Shown here piece by piece: positions 44,456 through 57,402 of a stretch of DNA of 64,000 nucleotides. A program made the translations under genes and the position numbers. The notes under the pieces were generated by a model. It was not told the origin of the DNA. It saw only the letters and a program-made list of their open reading frames with translations, and made no database searches. Source of the DNA: Apoderus coryli (lineage: Eukaryota; Arthropoda; Insecta; Coleoptera; Attelabidae); contig OU452200.1 in assembly GCA_911728435.2 (NCBI GenBank), forward strand, positions 35,231,715-35,295,714. The letters are read 5' to 3'. How positions within the stretch are numbered: position 1 is the stretch's first letter; the number at the start of each line of letters is the position of its first letter.

Positions 44456-44827
44456 TTTTGACAATTTAATACTGTTTTTGATTGTTGATGCTAATGATTC
44501 TTTGTAGCTGCTTGACTAATAGTAAGTTCGTGAATTTCGCAGACAATGTTCTTGTTCAAATACTAGTACCTACAGGGGCCTATACCTTTTCTCTGAAACT
44601 ACTGACTTTAGAAAAAAAATGTGAATACGAAAGTTTGTTGGTTTTAAAGAAATTGTTTAATTATTTGAATGTTAATAATACAGGGCGTCCGAAAAATACT
44701 GCACCGACATTAACCTCAATTTCAATTGATATAGCGTCCTCTATGAAAGTCCTTGTGAATTGCTAGGTTTTTTTGTTAAATTGAAAAAGTAAAACGAGAT
44801 GTCAACAATTTATAATACTCGTACATA

Positions 44828-46320
44828 CACTATTGGACAAAAGTAGAGCAACAAAAGTATTTTGTTTTACATATTACGATAAAAAAACATTAAACACATT
44901 AAATAATTAAAATAGCTAGAAGTATTATGTTAATAATTAATAGAATTTCCATTATTATTTATTATTTGCCAGCAACATCGCAGCATTGAAGCAATCAATT
45001 TTTGGACAGTATTTTCGGAAAGGTTTCTCCAAGTTCCATTGATTTTATTTACCAATGATGGTTTATTTGTGAATTCTTGTGTATGAAGTCCACGCTCAAC
45101 TTCTTCACATAGATTTTAAATAAAATAAAAGGTCTGAGAATATAGTGCCGCCCACTTCAAAACCAGAACGTTATTTTCTTGAAACCACTCTTGAACAATT
45201 CAGAAGTGTTTTGGATCGTTATCCTATTAGAAAATAAAATGCAACGGCAGTTCCCACTCTGCATAAGGCAACATTTCATTTTGCATTAGATCTCTATAGA
45301 CAAATCGATCCATGACATCATTAATGAAGTTTAAAGAACTCACCCCATTCCATGAGAAACAACCCCATGGAAAACACTGCATTTACCTGTGGGTGTAACG
45401 TATTTGGGATGAAACCTTGGATTGATGGGCCGTCTTATATGCTTCATTCTATCAGAATTGAACATTTTATAACGCGTTTCATCGCTAAATAACACTTTTT
45501 CCCAATCGTCTACTGTCCAATTTAAATCTCCACGTGCAAATTCAAGCCTAGTCACTCCATTTCTTGCCGAAATAAGCGGTTTTTTAGCCGGGCGTCTACT
45601 AAATAACTTTGCGTCGACCAATCTTATTTGAACTGTCCGTGGACTATCCTCAATTTCAAGAATTTCAGTAATTATTCTAGGTGCAGATATCCAAGGATCG
45701 TTTTGGGAAATTCTTTTAAGGCGTCTGTCTGTCCTAATTGTTGTTTTTCTCGAGCTTGCCGATTTCGGTATATTCTCTAAATGTCCCCTTTCATTGTAAC
45801 TTGAAATTATTTTGGATACGCTGTCTCTGGGTAAAAACAAACCGTCTTGCAATTGGGCGTGTATTGTACCTTACAAGTGTGCAATCACTACTCTCTGTTT
45901 TAATTCTTTCGAAATTGGAATACCTCTTGACATGATTAATCCAGCACAGAAATATTAATTAAACATAAAATAAACTCAGCAAAAATATTTTAACCTTTAC
46001 TGTCACTAAAACATTTCTTTTTTAGGCAAATATTAAAATGTTGCTTTACTTTTGACGCATTACAATATTGTATTAAAAGTTTACGGCAATATCAGTTCAT
46101 TTGTTTTGATTGTTGGAAAAAGCTGTTGCCGTCGATAATAGCAGCTTTTGTTGATATATTTAAATACGATATCAGGGTTAGCTGAACAGAACAGTGACAT
46201 CTACCACTGTACTGAAACTCGCCCTTTAATAAAGTCCTTTATTATTATTATTATTTAATATTATAAAATCGAGATTTGTCTAATTTTTCGAAAGTGTTGC
46301 TCTACTTTTGTCCAATAGTG
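44828..46320 (-). mobile_element. Tc1-type element, copy 2
   Basis: The same ends as copy 1 (CACTATTGGACAAAAGTAGA) are flanked by TA at 44826-44827 and 46321-46322. The transposase frame at 45340-45852 is open for 170 codons, with SYNERGHLENIPKSASSRKT, then PAKKPLISARNGVTRLEFAR, then DDWEKVLFSDETRYKMF. It keeps a stretch deleted in copy 1 (RRPAKKPLISARNG). The C-terminal third, with the last catalytic residue, is decayed. Near 46175-46252 it carries an extra insertion ending in an ATT tract, not present in copy 1. Confidence 0.88.
46175..46255 (+). mobile_element. Short retro-insert with (ATT)n tail inside Tc1 copy 2
   Basis: Relative to copy 1, about 80 bp starting GGGTTAGCTGAACAGAACAG and ending AATAAAGTCCTTTATTATTATTATTATT are inserted. 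The AATAAA plus ATT tail looks like the 3' end of a severely truncated LINE. This shows that the Tc1 copy was in place before the insertion. Confidence 0.55.
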
Positions 46321-46322
46321 TA

Positions 46323-48965
46323 TATTTGTGTTTATTTACATTACGAAGGGCAATTTTTCATTTAGAACAATACCCAGAAATCACATCTTTTTATTCACCT
46401 AAGTTTTCTTTTGCGTAAGGTATTATCACTTTATAGTACTCGTATAATATCAGAACAAGAATTACTACTAAATCAAATATCATGCGTAAAAGAATTTGAA
46501 TAAATAATAAAAATGTCTCGCTGAACAATGTAAGTATATAGTAATTGTAATTGTTGTCAAAAATATATATATAAATCGGTCATAATTATAAACAATAGAA
46601 TATAACTTTCTTCTTAATTTATTTATTAAGTATGTATGTCAAAAATAATAAGGAAAACTCGTTTGAATGGTTTATGCTGGTTAAGTTAAAACTTGCAGGT
46701 ACATTTTTAATTATTCCGGTTGGTTTTAATTTTTATTACTATTGATGTTTGATTTGACGATGTTGAAACAGGGAACACCTACTGAAAAAAATAAATATTT
46801 TCGTACCAATAAAAATGTAGTAGGTTTAAATAAATATTGCTTCCAAAGGGTTTGTTCGCCTCAAAATAATGATTTTTTGACACTTTGAACACAACCTCTA
46901 TTGTTCAGAAAGCCAACAATCATCATCACATTCAAATAAAAAGTTCAGAAGTAAAAAAATCCCAATGGCAGCCAGTCGGAAAAGTAGATTTTTCATTTAT
47001 GTATTTTTTATTTATACTTAGTCTACCACTGACACCCACTATTAATAAACAAATAATGGAATATTCTGACAGTCGCCAAATATAACCAAAGTGTCATATT
47101 GACAGTTCTTTTAACTGAAATACCCATTATACTATAACACATACGTAAGTACGGTCTTATTGTTATGTCGCAGGTGTTTATTTGTCAAAATAATTACAGG
47201 TGTAGCGGGTGATGATATTTTTTTTTTATTTTTTGTTACTTTATATTGACTTACGTTTACTTAAATATGCCAGCGATGAAAAAACTCTCCAAATAAACAT
47301 TGTAGAGATTTAAGTGCTCTATCATTTGATATGTAACATCGGTATTTTCTATTAACAACGAAAAAAATATGATTTTTTTAAAACTTTAACAGGCCGCCAT
47401 TCTGAAATTAGCTCTCCGATTTCAATCGCCAACGAACTCACGCTATTCCATGACCTAGCCGATTTTTTAACCAAATTTTGTTTCGATTGGTCAAAAAATG
47501 CGGCCTAGAACGTGACGCAAAGTTTCTATATCCCATATATATATATATATAGATATATAAACTTTTGAACTGAGGTCATTTTTAGGATCCAGGGGTCATA
47601 AAATGAAGTACTGCATAAAAATTTTTCAAAATTTCGGTTGTGTCGATCTCCTGAATAGTTAGATTTTTTTTAAAAATCTACTAAAACTAAATAAATGTTC
47701 GTGGTTTCATTTTGATTATCCGAGTCCCTAAATGAATCGACTAATCTCAGAAGAAACAAAGGTTTGTTCAGAGAATAAAGGACTTTTAAAATAACGATCC
47801 ACCTTCTTTCCCTTTTTCAATTCTGGGAGTGGGTAGTACTACAAAAATTCTAATTTTGCCAGGTACTCGAAAAGGCCTCTGTTTCGTTTTCATCAGGACA
47901 CTGTATAGGTACTTCAGAAGCATGTACCTAGTCAATAATTCTTGATAAAAATGCTAAAACAGTTTAGTGACAGGCTGTTCTTGTCATAATCTAATTTATA
48001 TGAATATTTCTATTTGAAAATAATAAATAATCATACTTTCAACATCTGTTGTTGAAAACAGTAGGTATACAAATCAAACAACAGATGAATGAAATAATTC
48101 GTTTTATTTGTGATCCACTTTTTAAGCATGTCCAATCATAACTAGCAGGCAAATGTTTCTCATAAATAATAACAGCGCACCATATTTTCGCGTTGTGATA
48201 ATGAAAGTAAAACAAATCAACAATGCAATTTTATACTTGATTAGTGGCGAAATTACAATATATTAAGTGAAATTTATATTATCTACAGATATCTCGTACT
48301 TTAAATATTATTTTACCAGCAACTGTGACAAAACATTTAAATTTTTTGCTTCAGCAACTTCTATTATTATTAATTAAAAACTCAAATATAAACAGCGGCA
48401 ATGATAGAGAATTTAAATGCAAAGGTCATTGACAAAAATAACATGCGGCTGTGAGCTTTTAGGGGTGATTTACCGGATGTTAGATAAATATTACATTTTT
48501 GCGGAAATACGTAGGTGCACACAGGTAAAGCTTTATATAGTAAAATTTAATTATATATCGTACTTTTGTTGGTTTTGTCGGAAATTATTCTTGTTCCATG
48601 GAAGCCCTATTTGTTTAATTATGAATTAAATCGGACATGGCACCCTTCTGTTGGTTAGTAGGGGAAGAAATGTATGTGCAAGATATGATCGATTTATATT
48701 GTATATAGATATTGTATTTCTTAATATCCCCCTGTCTTTAAAACAAGATTTTCTGTTTTTTTTTTTTGTGAAGGATTAATTAAATGCATTTTGAGGGGTC
48801 ACTTATTGTATGAAGCTCGAATTCACGTAGAAACAGCAATTTCTATGAATCGTTGCCATAACGGAATCAAAATTCGCTGTTGGTCTCGCATGTTTTTGAT
48901 AAGATCTTTTTACATTCACCATAAATAATAACTAAACTTAGTGCGTATAATTTAATCCCATTTTT
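46323..48965. other. No gene supported; 2.6-kb AT-rich spacer
   Basis: Both strands were read without finding a domain or splice pattern. It contains a TA-rich microsatellite near 47535-47565 and a GGCCGCCATTCTGAAATTAG stretch near 47392 that is less AT-rich than its surroundings. Confidence 0.5.
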
Positions 48966-48969
48966 TGTA

Positions 48970-49550
48970 ATCTTAATTTGGCAAGAATGGTGAGAGTTTC
49001 ACTTCGGCATTTCAAGAAATCGAAAAATTATACTGGAAGATGCTCGGGTGAAAAAGAAACAAGTCGCAGTAATAGTTGGAGTATCCTATATAGCAATTTT
49101 TAAATTTCTGCATGATCATCTTGGCATTACGAAGGTCAGTCCAAGATGGATGCCGAGAATGCTCAAAAACAACACGGCGTCACCGGAGAACTCATGGCGA
49201 CTCTCATTTGGGACTCCGAGTCCTATCGATTGATTAAAAAGAGAGAGGTGTTTTTATAACTGAAGAATACTTTGCTTCAATCTCAGAACACTTAAAAGAA
49301 ACAATCACAGTAAAACCTACCCTATGTAGTCCTAACCTGGCCTCGAGCGATTATTATTTTGTCCAAAAAATGATCAAGGAACTCGTGGGAAGTAACTCAG
49401 GAGCGATGTGGAAGTGAAGGGAGCAGTTTCCGAGTATTTTGGGTTTATGAAGGTATAAACAAATTAATTGATAGATTTGGAAACTGTATTAGGGATGCCG
49501 GCGAATTTATTGATAAAGCAAATTAATATTGCACTTTTATTTTCTACCAT
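48970..49550 (+). mobile_element. Mariner transposase relic
   Basis: A frame with KKKQVAVIVGVSYIAIFKFL then HDHLGITKVSPRWMPRML corresponds to the second helix-turn-helix and linker of mauritiana-type mariners. Downstream fragments PNLASSDYYFVQKMIKEL and INKLIDR are the C-terminus. Frameshifts and stops inactivate it. Confidence 0.75.
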
Positions 49551-51589
49551 ATCGCGGAATTAAATGTTTGGAAATGAAAAAATGTCAACAATTTGTGTTC
49601 TACTTAAGCCACAGCGAAAACTACTAATTTAAATAAAATTAACACAGTAAAATTGTATTCATGCTAAAAATCTGTTGGAATTTCATAGATTCTAATAATT
49701 ATTCACCTTTAAGCTACTATTATTTATGATTTGCTTATTATAAGTCGAGTCACAAAACACAAAAAGAGAAAATCACAAATCAACACTGCGTAATGATACT
49801 ATTATTATTGTTCAGTTAATAATTTGGAATTAGAGATGGTTAAGTTAGTTAATTTATTGATGTAGATTTAGTAGGTACTTTATTTTCCGCTTTCTTTCTA
49901 TTTTCTACTTTGTATTGATTTATGAAACGAAATGGAACTTATTTTCTTTTATTGAGGTTTTACAAATATTATGTAATAATAAGATTATAGAATTATTGCA
50001 TTGCACTGGTTTTTGTTAATATAATTGTCTTTTTAACAATGATTAAGTATAACGAATTATTTGAAAATTCCCATGGTTTTATGTAGCAATTTAGATCGGG
50101 TTGCGCAATCGTTCAAGAAAATTCTTGGCCAAGTCGATTTTCTTTTAGAAAAATCCGAATTATTGTAGTACGTAAGTACCTCCTTCTAAAAGTGAGTGTC
50201 AACCCCAAAATGCAAATAGGGAAAGTAGGTCGAGTGAAAATCCATCGAAGGGCAAATATTTCGATTTTTTAAAAAATGGACGCATCTAAGAATTTTCCCA
50301 AAAGCTCATATTACATACTCGAAATATTCTAATTTTGCCAAAAATTTATATTGCATATGTTCTCGAAAACGTCTATGTTTCATATTCACTGGGCCACATT
50401 TTATTTCTTTTCTTGAACCAATTTTGCAATGTTTTGTTTTTTTTTCTTGAGGTGTTGTTTCTTTATAATATTTTATTGGTTACAAATTAATCACATTTAT
50501 TTCGTTTTTTTAATAAACTATTTAAAACACAACGTTTCTGTATTTAATTGATACCGTCCTCGGAATTTCATTGATTTTATTGTATATGTGTACGTCATGT
50601 CCTTTATTTTCAATAATTTTAATTGTTATATAAATAATAATAATAATAATAAAACGCATTTTATTGGAACAAAACCTCAAAAGGCCATTGACTGAAGTTC
50701 TTCAGCCTATACAAAATTTAAATTAATACAGTATATTTTTACATATTGATTGTATATTGCAAACTAAAGTAATCCTAAATATATTTGAAAAGGAAAAAAA
50801 AATCAAAAGAAGACAAGAGATTAATTATAGTTTTAGTAATTGTTATGTATATTTATAGAATGTTGTGTTTCAAATTACAATTATTAAAAAATTAACGAAA
50901 TAACATGGATTTTTAACCAATTTGATTGCAGAAAGTCTTTGGTAAGATAAGGAAAACAAGCAATAATCTTCATCAGAGCAATTATTCAATTCAATAGAAA
51001 ATTACTGTGTTTTGATTATTAGGTACCAATTTAAATAGTGGCCGGCGCTCTTATTAAAGGTTCATAATTCAAGAATAGTAAAACTTAAATTTAGAAATAA
51101 ACTTTTTTTCTGAAACTATAAACTAATAAAAATACAAACCCTAAACTCCTCGTTGTCGCACATTATTAATCCACATTTTGATATTTTAATTTAACTTTGT
51201 TACCAATAAATTAATTGAACCACTAACACAAACCCATGATAACGAAAAAACAGTTACAAATTAGTCAAATTAGCAGGTGAGCGGATGGTAAAGACACTAT
51301 ACATAAGTAATATAACGAAAATGAGACCGACACACGACTTGTTGTATTTTAATAATTATTTGTGTTGGTTATGCGGTGCCTCGGACTACCGAAGTGTGGC
51401 AAAGTTTTGTTCCATTGGAAAAACAATGAATGGTATCAAATAGGTAATATAAAATGGGGGAAATTATACCATCGGAAGAAGGCATAAACTTTTTTTAAGG
51501 TCTATGTTTAATAATGATTTGTTGGTGATAAATGTTATCGGCAATCAGCTTTATTTGAATTTTTTTAAATATTGTTACTTAAACATGGG
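49551..51589. other. No gene supported; AT-rich spacer with a LINE 3' tail
   Basis: At 50633-50655 an (AATA)n/(AAT)n tract leads into AAAACGCATTTTATTGGAAC, which looks like the 3' end of a truncated minus-strand LINE. Otherwise nothing is recognisable. Confidence 0.45.
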
Positions 51590-52870
51590 AAATATACAAT
51601 GTGTCCACGGATAGAATTTGGAAGAGGAAAAACTTTTTTATTTGTCGATTTAGAAGAAAAAGTCATTCTTTATAAAAACGTCTGCTTGTGTCGAAACTAC
51701 AATTTCAAATGCCAAATTTACGATTACTATACAGGCTATATCAAAAATAACATTTTTAATGATTTTGATTTTCTTGTTTTTTTAATTTTATTATTTTAAT
51801 AGTAGATATGAAATTAACCACTTTGAGAAAAAAGTGTATTAGTGTTTTTTGCACAATTGGTGTAATAAATCACGGTTTTGAAAATATTTTCATAAAATTA
51901 AAAAAAACAAAAAAATCTAAATCATTAAAAATGTTATTTTTGATATACCCTGTATAGTAATCGTAAATTTGGTATTTGAAATTGTACTTTCAACACAAGC
52001 AGACGTTTTTATAAAGAATGACTTTTTTTTCAAATCTACAAATAAAAAAGTTTTTGCTCTTCCAAACTCTATCCGTGGACACATTTGATAGAGTTTGGAA
52101 GAAGAAAAACTTTTTTATTTGTAGATTTAGAAGAAAAAGTCATTCTTTATAAAAACGTCTGCTTGTCGAAACTACAATTTCAAATGCCAAATTTACGATT
52201 ACTATACAGGGTATATCAAAAATAACATTTTTAATAATTTTGATTTTTTTGTTTTTTTTAATTTTATAAAAATATTTTCAAAACCGTGATTTATTACACT
52301 AATTGTGCAAAAAATACTAATAAACTTTTTTCTCAAAATGGTTAATTTCATAGCTACTATTAAAATAATAAAATTAAAAAAACAAGAAAATCAAAATCAT
52401 TAAAAATATTATTTTTGATATACCCTGTATAGTAATCGTAAATTTGGTATTTGAATTTGTAGTTTTGACACAAACAGACGTTTTTATAAAGAATGACTTT
52501 TTCTTCTAAATCTACAAATAAAAAAGTTTTTCTTCTTCCAAACTCTATCAAATGTGTCCACGGATAGAGTTTGGAAGAGCAAAAACTTTTTTATTTGTAG
52601 ATTTGAAAAAAAAGTCATTCTTTATAAAAACGTCTGCTTGTGTCGAAAGTACAATTTCAAATACCAAATTTACGATTACTATACAGGGTATATCAAAAAT
52701 AACATTTTTAATGATTTAGATTTTTTGTTTTTTTTTTAATTTTATTTAAATTTGGCATTTGAAATTGTAGTTTCGACAAGCAGACGTTTTTATAAAGAAT
52801 GACTTTTTCTTCTAAATCGACAAATAAAAAAGTTTTTCCTTTTCCAAACTCTATCCGTGGACATATTGTA
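51590..52870. repeat. Palindrome of palindromes (three adjacent hairpins)
   Basis: Six copies of one about 185-bp segment (starting GTCCACGGATAGAGTTTGGA, containing AAACGTCTGCTTGTGTCG and CTATACAGGGTATATC) alternate in orientation. They lie at about 51599 (+), 51900-52083 (-), 52085 (+), 52376-52560 (-), 52554 (+) and 52746-52866 (-). Hairpins 1 and 2 have a shared loop of about 110 bp in opposite orientation; hairpin 3 has almost none. Segment five is a near-exact complement of segment two, so the whole locus is itself close to a palindrome. The ends ATACAATGTGTCCACGG and CCGTGGACATATTGTAT form a terminal inverted repeat. The repeated open frames within are a by-product, not genes. Confidence 0.85.
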
Positions 52871-52984
52871 TATACTGTAATTTTTGTCCATTAAGATTTA
52901 TCACATTCATTTCATACAATTGTTTGCCTGGTATACCTATTTCTAAAAGACTCAACTTCGACTAACGCTGGTGCTACGAGGTGG

Positions 52985-53115
52985 CGGTTTTAATTTCACG
53001 GAATAGGGAATAAGAGTAGAAAATAAAAATGCAACACTATTTTTCTTTTTCAAAATATTCATCCGCAACCCTAATACATTTCTCAGATCTATCAATTAAG
53101 TTTTTTATACACTCA
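52985..53115 (-). mobile_element. Mariner transposase C-terminal scrap
   Basis: The minus strand reads KNLIDRSEKCIRVADEYFEK, the final residues of a mariner transposase, then the 3' flank with 'gcatttttattttctac' as at 36650 and 49545. Confidence 0.6.
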
Positions 53116-55475
53116 TGAAAAAAATGTATTTCGGTAAAAATAAAAATTCATCTTTTTTTTAACAAACCTTGTATATTTCTATGTCTATCAAAGCTGCGTT
53201 ACCAGAACAAAATATGTGGTACAAACTTGCACCGTATTATATTTCAGTTGTCAACAAGAGCAATGACTTTCTAAACCAAGTGCTTCACTAATTCTCCGTT
53301 TTGCTTGCAAAAATATGTATAAGAATCTTTTTATAACAATTTATAATTTTTCTATTATCTTTATTGATTGGAACGGTTTGAGCAGGAATATTTAATAGTT
53401 CTTAATGTAGATTTCTACTCAGAAATTTTTTCAAATTGAATAGAGTAAAATCAAGGTGGAATTTGTTGAAAACTGAGAAATAAAAGAAAGAAATTTGGAA
53501 ATAGAACCATCAATCAAGTGCAATTCACCCGAAAAATTATGGTCGATAAAATAGTGTAAAATAAAAAATTCACACACTTTAATTTGTAATTAACTTTAAT
53601 TTTTAATATCTTTGGTTTTGATAATAAAAACAGTATTCATTAAGTAGATTTAAATATAAAACCACAATTAACTTAAAAAAACAATAGATTCACTTAAATC
53701 TAATAATTGAGACAGCCTTTTATAACACAAAAATAGTTTGTAAAAAATAGAAATTACTGTAAGAAAATATATGAATCAATGCTGATTCACTTTTTATACT
53801 ATACAAAAAATACAAATTATGATCAAATTAATTTTTGATTATTTTTCTTAAAAACAAATGTTTGACTTAAATTCATTATACAGAAAAAATCACCAAAATC
53901 TTAAACAAAATATTTTTAACTCTGAAATCAATCGATAAGAAATTACTTTTGATTGTTCTTTGCTTTATTGATTCTCCATTAAATATAATACTTATGTCAA
54001 TAAATACATTATTACCTAGAGAATAAATATACTGTATAAAATCAAAAATTAATTTCAGTCATAATTCTCAAACTAACGCTTATTGAAACATAACTGTATA
54101 ATATAGGAGACAGTGATTGAAAATACAACTTATGTTAATATGTACAAAAAACGATAAGACAATAACAAATAAACCAAAAATTATTTAAAAAATATACTAA
54201 GCATAAGATTAAATATTTAATAATTTAGTTTATCGAATTTTCTAGAATGATTTGTAGCTCTATTTTTGAAGAGTAGTTTTTGATTACATTTTTAATATTT
54301 TTTTTTATGTTATCACTTTTACTATATTAATAATATTTTATTATATTACAAAAAATAACCACATATCATTATCTATTCAGGCAAAAATTTAGAATGTCTT
54401 TTAAAATTTTTTATATAGTTACTGAAAAAAATTATTCAGACTATCATCTAATATTACTCGTGTATATTAAGTATTTATAATACAACATACTTTATTATTT
54501 ATTTCTAGTACTAAATATTTTTTTCAGTGTGGTACATTGGTAGGTATATAGTGACTTTGACTATTAACAATGGCAAAATGTTCTAAGAATGTAAAATGAT
54601 GAATTAAATTGCATTTTTAATATATTGAGTGGGTACGACAAATTAGACATGTTTTTTAAATGGAACACTTTGTATTTTTTTTGGAAAAATAAGCCCAATA
54701 CATTTTTTCTAGCTGATATATCCGAAAAGTAATGTAATAGTGACCGTTGCTCAGAGCTTACAGACCGGTAGACTTAGATGAAGACACACACCTCTCTAAG
54801 ACTAAAAGGTTTTGTAAATTTTCACCAATTTCCTGGAAATACTTAATATAAATATAAGGTTCATCCTATTGAAATGGTAGAAGGCAGACGCTTCTTTGGG
54901 CTGGCTGTGGCTTAATTTTTTTTCTATTTTTGGATAAATTTATCCAACTTAAAAAATCTAAAGCTATAAAACTGATCATTTTACTTAGCTTAGAACTTTT
55001 GATACTTTATTGGAAATTTGTAATACTTATTAATGCATTAGATTGTATTTAACATATTTTTATTGTGTTATAGGTATGTATACTAAATTTTACGATAAAT
55101 TATTCTAAACAGTTATATTTATAGTAATTATTAGTAAGGTTTTCAGTATTATTATCATCAATTTATCCGCATAATACTACTTCATCTATTTAATGACATC
55201 CATTTTTAGATTTTGACAAAATCTGCTGTAAACGTTACTGCAACCATATACAGGGTGTCGTATAGGAAAATAAATTATAAATTCATCGCTAAATTTTTCA
55301 AATGTGAATTTCTATTTTATTCTAACGTATACCGTATGTAAATTTTTATAATTCGGCACAGTTTAATGAGAAGAAAATTTAGAATCAGTGTTACTTCACC
55401 ATTTCGTATCTGCAATCTTTTTCAAAATCAGGGTACCTACCTACCGCCATGTATTTCCAGATAATACTAACATTA
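53116..55475. other. No gene supported; very AT-rich 2.3-kb spacer
   Basis: I see no coding signal on either strand. ATACAGGGTGTCG at 55249-55261 resembles a foldback-family terminus, without a partner that I can find. Confidence 0.5.
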
Positions 55476-55870
55476 CGAGGGTCGCCTTTTACTTTTGACG
55501 TTAGAAACCAAAATGTATATTATTCCATTCCAAAAAACGTAAATTCTAGATTCTTAACGCAAAATGGTAGAACAAGACCTCTTGGCATATCGCAAACTAC
55601 TATACATTCAATTTTGCACAATGCATAATCGACTGTATGGGAGTTTCAAGATTATAGACTAATCCTTTACCAAAGTGGATCGTGGTCGAAGCACTTCAAA
55701 GCAAATGGTCGCCTGTTTTTTTAGAAAAACTCGTCATTTGGGTAAATTCTGATTGGTGCAGATTTGTTTGTCTTTGGTAACGTATGGAAAAAACAATCGT
55801 CATCGGATCATAGTTCCACAAGACAATACAAGCGCTCACACACAATGGACTATTTAAACGCACAAAAAGT
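55476..55870 (+). mobile_element. Mariner relic
   Basis: It begins at TA with CGAGGGTCGCCTTTTACTTT, an irritans-type mariner end. Downstream frames read RIIVPQDNTSAHTQWTI, the second catalytic Asp block (DNxSxHT), with stops elsewhere. Most of the N-terminal domain is absent. Confidence 0.6.
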
Positions 55871-55874
55871 CACC

Positions 55875-55899
55875 TTGATGATGATGATGATGATGATGA
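55875..55899. repeat. GAT microsatellite
   Basis: About eight consecutive GAT units. Confidence 0.9.
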
Positions 55900-55970
55900 G
55901 AGAAAATTAAGAAGAAATCATATTATAGCAAATGGTTCGAACTATAAATAGTGGCCTTCGTAGGTATATA

Positions 55971-56343
55971 CAGGGTGTTAGTAAATAAGTGCGACAAACT
56001 TCAGGAGGTAATTCTGCATGAAAAAATAATGACAGTTTGCTATATAAACACATGTCCGCAAATGCTTCGTTTTCTGCTGAGATACAGTTAAAGTTTTTCT
56101 TAAAAAGTGAAGATTTATTGATTGCTCTGAAACCGGTGGAGATATGCAAATGAAATTTTAGTAACTTTTAAGAGGTAGTTATTGCGGATTTTTTGGCAAG
56201 CAATTAAGAATTTTATGTTCATCAGTGGCGCGCATACGGGTGATGATCTCAATTTTTTTGAAGAAAAAAAAAGGTACGCCACTGGAATTTTTGAATGTTT
56301 TCTTTTTCTCTGTGTATAACATCTAATAATATTGAACACCCTG
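55971..56343. mobile_element. 373-bp TIR element, CAGGGTGTT termini
   Basis: It starts CAGGGTGTTAGTAAATAAG and ends GAACACCCTG, with TATA on both sides (55967-55970 and 56344-56347). The interior includes GTGCGACAAACTTCAGGAGG and TCCGCAAATGCTTCGTTTTC, sequences that I associate with widespread arthropod repeats, though I cannot check this here. Termini and target match the two foldback elements although the interiors differ. No coding sequence. Confidence 0.7.
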
Positions 56344-56347
56344 TATA

Positions 56348-57400
56348 TTACTGTGTTTAGTAAATGCTACTTAGTGGATAATATCAAAATCTAGCAATGA
56401 TTAATGGAATAATAATCACTGTAAGTGCCTATACAGTTTTCTGGTCATGTTAAAAAATGGGAAATCAAATCAAAATAAATTGCAAATGCCTATATGCGAT
56501 ATGTGAAATTGAAATAGGTGGTTATAATCTCTACTGCTAATTTATTTATATTATTTTAAATACTATTTTTGTTTTCATACTACTTTTAATAATTGCTTTA
56601 AATGTTTCTTTAAAGTATTTTATTTATAACCGTAGTACATAGTATTAGTAATAATAATTGATTTTTTTTTTCTTATTTTTTAAAGCTAATGTTTGATTTA
56701 TGTTTAGGACAAAAAATAATCATGAAAAGCGGTCAAATCCTGGAAAATATATAGAACTGCTTTCGCTTGATAGTATCTTAAATTAAATACATATATCAGG
56801 AACTTTATATTTAATTTTGTAAAATTACCGTGTTTTTTTACAAATTAAGCAGGTTTAGAATGTATTTAATGAGCGATATTTTATTAATCACACCTGCTTG
56901 GTTATTTTAAACGGAACGCTGATAATACGTTGATAATAGAAGGTTGTATTACCAATTTTTGAATAAAACTTGTGTCCGGTTTCTAAAATATCTTCGACGT
57001 GTGCTGATGTGGTTATATGCCGAAGTCTGACTGACGTGTTCAATGGGATACAAACAGGATGACGACCTATGTGAACTGGGTTCAAACTTGGATGGTCAGG
57101 TTATTACAGGTGTGCGAGTCTCGATAAGCAGTAAGATGAAAAAGGGTTGTAATGAGGGTTGATGATTTGTTATCTGATACGAATTCATGTTTTTATATCG
57201 GCGGTAGAAAACTATCGCTGTAGATGTTGTTCCATGATCTTCCAAATTCGTATAGTGACTTGGAAGACTATAACTCTCCACCTGGTCTGAGAGTCCCAGA
57301 AGAGCACTCCTCGAATTGTAAATCCAAATTAATTCGTTCCATAAACATATTGCGCATCAAATACATTTAAAACTATTTTTAATCAATATAATTACTTGCA
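56348..57400. other. No gene supported
   Basis: AT-rich spacer without recognisable domain, splice pattern or repeat. Confidence 0.5.
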
Positions 57401-57402
57401 TA

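Noticed and set aside
51572..52739. Three similar open frames (KKVILYKNVCLC-type) suggesting a small gene family
   Set aside because: They are the same segment of the alternating palindromes at 51590-52870 read in each copy. The similarity is explained by DNA repetition and there is no start, splice or domain context.
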